In this document: one piece after another, positions 61,444 through 64,000 of the stretch | Layout of the letters: each line of letters starts with the position of its first letter | Position numbering within the stretch: position 1 is the stretch's first letter | Assembly: GCF_012849055.1 (NCBI RefSeq) | Contig: NZ_CP051677.1 | Span: forward strand, 5,161,001 to 5,225,000 | DNA from: Spirosoma rhododendri | GTDB taxonomy: Bacteria > Bacteroidota > Bacteroidia > Cytophagales > Spirosomataceae | Reading direction: 5' to 3' | Length of the DNA stretch: 64,000 nucleotides | Notes under the pieces: model-generated | What the model saw: the letters and a program-made list of their open reading frames with translations, nothing else | Told to the model about the DNA's origin: nothing | Database searches by the model: none | Translations under genes and position numbers: made by a program

Positions 61444-61631
61444 CCCTCACGGCAGCGGCCGACCGTCCCAACCCCTCTCCCAAAACGGGAGAGGGGCTTT
61501 TTTCTATACGCAGCTTGTGTATTGATTCAAATCCTACTCTACTATCAACACCCAGCCATGACTCGGAGTAAGCAGAAGCCCCTCTCCCGTTTTGGGAGAG
61601 GGGTTGGGACGGTCGGCCGCTGCCGTGAGGG
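61444..61631. repeat. Hairpin with perfect 56 bp arms
   Basis: Arms 61444-61499 and 61576-61631 are complementary over all 56 bases, with a 76-base loop. Each arm contains a CCCCTCTCCC-AAAAC-GGGAGAGGGG sub-palindrome, giving a nested cruciform. It fills most of the gap between the thioesterase stop and the M3 peptidase start (both minus). Confidence 0.95.
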
Positions 61632-61646
61632 AAAACCCCAACCCCT

Positions 61647-62174
61647 CTACACCACCACGCCACTCAACACCTGCTGCTTGATGGCTTTGATGCGGTCGTT
61701 GAAAGCGATATGCGGGTAATCGACGTTGGGTAGCTCCGTAGCTTTCAGGAAATCCTGAATGACCGGCTCATGGGGTACGCGTTTGCCCGTTTCGACGCTG
61801 ACATATTTCGAGACGGTCCAGAGCACGTTTTTGAGGTGCGTCCGGGCGTCGTCGGTCATGTAAAACTCCGTAACGGTGGTATCGTCGTTATGGTAAATCA
61901 GCCGCGACGATATCCGAATCCACTCACTGACCAGCGCGGGCCGGATGTACGCGATCTGATGCTGATACACGACCCAGCTCGTCCGCAATTCGTGGAACAT
62001 CTGACCGGGATTGAAATCGTAGAGTTTGGCTACCTGATCTTCGCGGGCGTTGAAATAGTAATCGAAGTACTTGGCGTTGTTGAGGTGTTGCAGGGGGTCG
62101 CAATCCTGAAAACGGATGATAACCCGCGATTCGGTTTCGGTCGGGTAATGGCGGCCTGGATCAAGTCGAAACAT
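61647..62174 (-). CDS. Acyl-CoA thioesterase, 4HBT hotdog fold
   Basis: 175 residues from ATG 62174 (MFRLDPGRHYPTE). Hotdog core with RFQDCDPLQHLNNAKYFDYYFNARED (catalytic Asp region), then LRTSWVVYQHQIAYIRPALVSEWIRI. Cytoplasmic hydrolysis of acyl-CoA; chain length unknown. A longer frame upstream covers the imperfect hairpin at 62184-62263 and is rejected. Confidence 0.88.
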   Translation of the reverse strand: MFRLDPGRHYPTETESRVIIRFQDCDPLQHLNNAKYFDYYFNAREDQVAKLYDFNPGQMFHELRTSWVVYQHQIAYIRPALVSEWIRISSRLIYHNDDTTVTEFYMTDDARTHLKNVLWTVSKYVSVETGKRVPHEPVIQDFLKATELPNVDYPHIAFNDRIKAIKQQVLSGVVV

Positions 62175-62183
62175 AACTTCGCT

Positions 62184-62263
62184 GGTTTTCGGTATACGGT
62201 TTTCAGTTTTCGGTTTCAGAACACGATTTTCGGCGGACCACCGTAAACTGTATACTGAAAACC
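62184..62263. repeat. Imperfect hairpin of GGTTTTC words
   Basis: GGTTTTCGGTATACGGTTTTCA (62184-62205) pairs 19 of 22 with 62242-62263. It lies in the leader of the thioesterase gene. Confidence 0.7.
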
Positions 62264-62356
62264 GGAAACTATGAAGTACGAACCGCAAAATTTCCGGCTA
62301 GATTCCGCGTCCGTGTAATCACAGGCTACATATTTGCGTTTAGTACAAAAAAACCA

Positions 62357-62830
62357 ATGTTTATTTCTATGAACGGACGACGCTTCATCCTGCCCTTCGT
62401 TGCACTCGCTTTCCTGCTCACATCGCTGACCAGCTTCGCTCCCAAAGCCGATAACCCCGACGCCGTGTTGGGCACCTGGCTTAACGGCACCAAGAAAGGT
62501 CACGTCGAAATCTACAAGAAAGGCGGCACCTATTTTGGCAAACTGGTCTGGCTGGGACAACCCAACGATCCGACTACCGGTAAGCCCCGCACCGACGAGA
62601 AAAACACCGATCCCTCGAAACGGTCGCGGCCAATGATGAACATGCCGCTGATGTACAATTTCAAATACGACGGCGACAACGTCTGGAGCGACGGTAAGAT
62701 TTACAACCCCGAAGACGGTAAGGAATACAACTGCAAAATGACACTCACCGACCCCAACACCCTCAACGTGCGCGGCTACGTCGGTATCTCCCTGCTCGGC
62801 AAAACCCAGGTCTGGACGCGGGTAAAATAA
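62357..62830 (+). CDS. DUF2147 family exported protein
   Basis: 157 residues; a start at the internal MNGRRFIL is also possible. Signal peptide ending near TSLTSFAPKA, then AVLGTWLNGTKKGHVEIYKKGGTYFGKLVWL and YGYVGISLLGKTQVWTR-like ending, the DUF2147 pattern (lipocalin-like). Periplasmic, function unknown. Divergent from the thioesterase gene. Confidence 0.9.
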   Translation: MFISMNGRRFILPFVALAFLLTSLTSFAPKADNPDAVLGTWLNGTKKGHVEIYKKGGTYFGKLVWLGQPNDPTTGKPRTDEKNTDPSKRSRPMMNMPLMYNFKYDGDNVWSDGKIYNPEDGKEYNCKMTLTDPNTLNVRGYVGISLLGKTQVWTRVK

Positions 62831-62945
62831 AGTTTTAAAGTTGTATAGTTATAGAGTTGTATAGTTGCAGGCGCATACTGGCTAATGCCGGATGGGCTGA
62901 CGCGGTAGCAACTTTATAACTATCCAACTCTATAACTTTAAAACT
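62831..62945. repeat. Quasi-periodic hairpin (8-base words)
   Basis: Arms 62831-62868 and 62908-62945 pair at about 30 of 38 positions. Each arm is a run of TATAGTTG/TATAGTTA/TAGAGTTG-like 8-base words ending in AGTTTTAAAG. It lies between the DUF2147 stop and the monooxygenase start. Confidence 0.8.
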
Positions 62946-62953
62946 CTATAAAA

Positions 62954-64000
62954 ATGCACACCCTCATCATCGGAGCGGGACCGGCGGGGCTGGCGGTGGC
63001 GGGAGAACTGGCCCACCGGAATCTGCCGTTCACGATTATTGAAGCCAGTGAGTACGTGGGCTACAGCTGGCGGCAGCATTACGACCGGCTACAGTTGCAC
63101 ACGGTTAAAGAATACTCCGCCCTCCCCCATTTCCCGTTCCCGGCCAGCTACCCCACGTATCCGTCGCGCCTACAGGTGGTCGAATATCTGGAGCAGTACG
63201 CGGCTCATTTCAAGATACAGCCGCAGTTCAATCAGCGGGTCGTCAGTATCCGGCAGGCCACGGCGGGCTGGATCGTGCAGACGCAGACCGATACGTTTAC
63301 CGCCGAACGTGTCGTAGTGGCAGCGGGCTACAACCGCGTACCCAACATTCCCGACCTGCCCGGTCAGCGCAACTTCCGGGGTATTGTATGGCACAGTTAC
63401 GAGTACCGCAACGGCGCACCCTTCCGCGACGAAAACGTGCTCGTTGTCGGTATGGGCAATACGGGTGCTGAACTCGCGCTCGACCTGCTCGACTACGGTG
63501 CCCGGCCGGTTATCTCGGTGCGCGGCCCAGTAAACGTCGCCCAGCGGGATTCATTTGGGCGACCCACCCAGCCGACAGCTATTTTCATGAGTCGCTTCCC
63601 CAACTGGTTCTACGATCTGGTGTCGGGTGTGTCGCAGCGACTGACAATCGGCGACCTGTCGCCCTACGGCCTCGGCAAGCCGACGCATCCTGCTTCGTAC
63701 GACATACGCCGGGGCAAAATTCCGGTTATCGACGTCGGCACTATCGATAAAATCAAGTCGGGCGAGATCAGGGTTGTGCCCGCGATTGAGCAGGTCAACG
63801 CCCGCACCGTCACGTTCGCCGACGGGCAGGAGCTCCCCTTCGATGCTATCGTGCTGGCTACGGGCTACCGGCCCGGTCTTGGCGACTTGCTCGGGGCTGA
63901 CCTGTCCCGGCGGATACTCAACGAACGGGGCTATCCCAAACGCCTTTGGTTTGCCGAGCCCGATCTGCGGGGGCTGTACTTCGTCGGTTACACCACCTCA
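62954..64000 (+). CDS. Flavin-containing monooxygenase (3' end outside window)
   Basis: 349 residues visible, open to the window end. FAD loop LIIGAGPAGLAVAGEL at the start, NADPH loop VVGMGNTGAELALDLL in the middle, the FMO fingerprint FRGIVWHSYEY (FxGxxxHxxxY) and ATGYRPG. Close to plant-YUCCA-like bacterial FMOs. It oxygenates N, S or carbonyl groups with NADPH and O2; the substrate is unknown. Confidence 0.93.
   Translation, partial: MHTLIIGAGPAGLAVAGELAHRNLPFTIIEASEYVGYSWRQHYDRLQLHTVKEYSALPHFPFPASYPTYPSRLQVVEYLEQYAAHFKIQPQFNQRVVSIRQATAGWIVQTQTDTFTAERVVVAAGYNRVPNIPDLPGQRNFRGIVWHSYEYRNGAPFRDENVLVVGMGNTGAELALDLLDYGARPVISVRGPVNVAQRDSFGRPTQPTAIFMSRFPNWFYDLVSGVSQRLTIGDLSPYGLGKPTHPASYDIRRGKIPVIDVGTIDKIKSGEIRVVPAIEQVNARTVTFADGQELPFDAIVLATGYRPGLGDLLGADLSRRILNERGYPKRLWFAEPDLRGLYFVGYTTS

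Noticed and set aside
1..64000. tRNA, rRNA or known riboswitch
   Set aside because: I found no cloverleaf with a TTC arm, no rRNA signature and no recognisable riboswitch core by reading; a covariance-model search would be needed to exclude small RNAs.

Overview
The window reads as chromosomal DNA of a GC-rich member of the Bacteroidota, most likely Cytophagales/Spirosomaceae (Spirosoma-like). The grounds are two TonB-dependent receptors with carboxypeptidase-D-like N-domains, an ECF-sigma/FecR surface-signalling pair, DUF5916, DUF4494, HYC_CC_PP and VCBS/ASPIC proteins, and -7 boxes of the Bacteroidota TAnnTTTG type. I see no rRNA, tRNA, CRISPR array, transposase, integrase or phage gene.

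Layout. 1-4 kb: the 3' part of class I fructose-1,6-bisphosphatase, then a Crp/DoxX/extradiol-dioxygenase cassette bracketed by two copies of the fbp 3' end plus its terminator, then an F420-reductase-like protein. 4-8 kb: a Tat-exported GH29 fucosidase, an AraC-type regulator and an SDR. 8-18.3 kb, all minus strand: ECF sigma, FecR, STN-containing TonB receptor, TcuA-like dehydrogenase, PrpF-like isomerase with a signal peptide, EamA and MFS transporters. This looks like a surface-signalled uptake and catabolism locus for a tricarboxylate-like compound. 18.5-30.8 kb: many oxidoreductases (three NmrA-like, two YahK-type alcohol dehydrogenases, an aldo/keto reductase, a medium-chain dehydrogenase) with AraC and HxlR regulators, a methyltransferase and a DEAD-type helicase. 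30.9-36.9 kb: grpE-dnaJ, queG, a TetR regulator, kynU and an unknown lipoprotein. 37-45.6 kb: a split DsbD system and a probable copper cluster (HMA protein, Met/His-rich outer-membrane protein, DUF326 protein, HMA-AraC regulator, TonB receptor, HYC_CC_PP protein). 45.6-64 kb: Crp regulator, epimerase-like protein, Cry-DASH photolyase, cold-shock-domain protein, large VCBS lipoprotein, catalase-like protein, DUF4494, rhodanese-thioredoxin fusion, YceI, DUF5916, M3 peptidase, thioesterase, DUF2147 and a flavin monooxygenase cut by the window end.

Three patterns cut across the genes. (1) Three oxidoreductase promoters (SDR at 8000 minus, NmrA-like at 18532 and 19509) share GGCTAC-type half-sites 21 bp apart, followed by exactly 21 bp to a GACCTTTG box. 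This is the geometry of an AraC-type activator site, and two AraC-family genes lie beside them. (2) Nearly every gene boundary in several stretches carries a long, often perfect hairpin, with arms up to 56 bp. (3) Five genes (second alcohol dehydrogenase, dnaJ, queG twice, kynU, copper-cluster outer-membrane protein) are each broken by loss of one base, all in runs of four or five C on the given strand. This points to base-calling error at homopolymers more than to biology.
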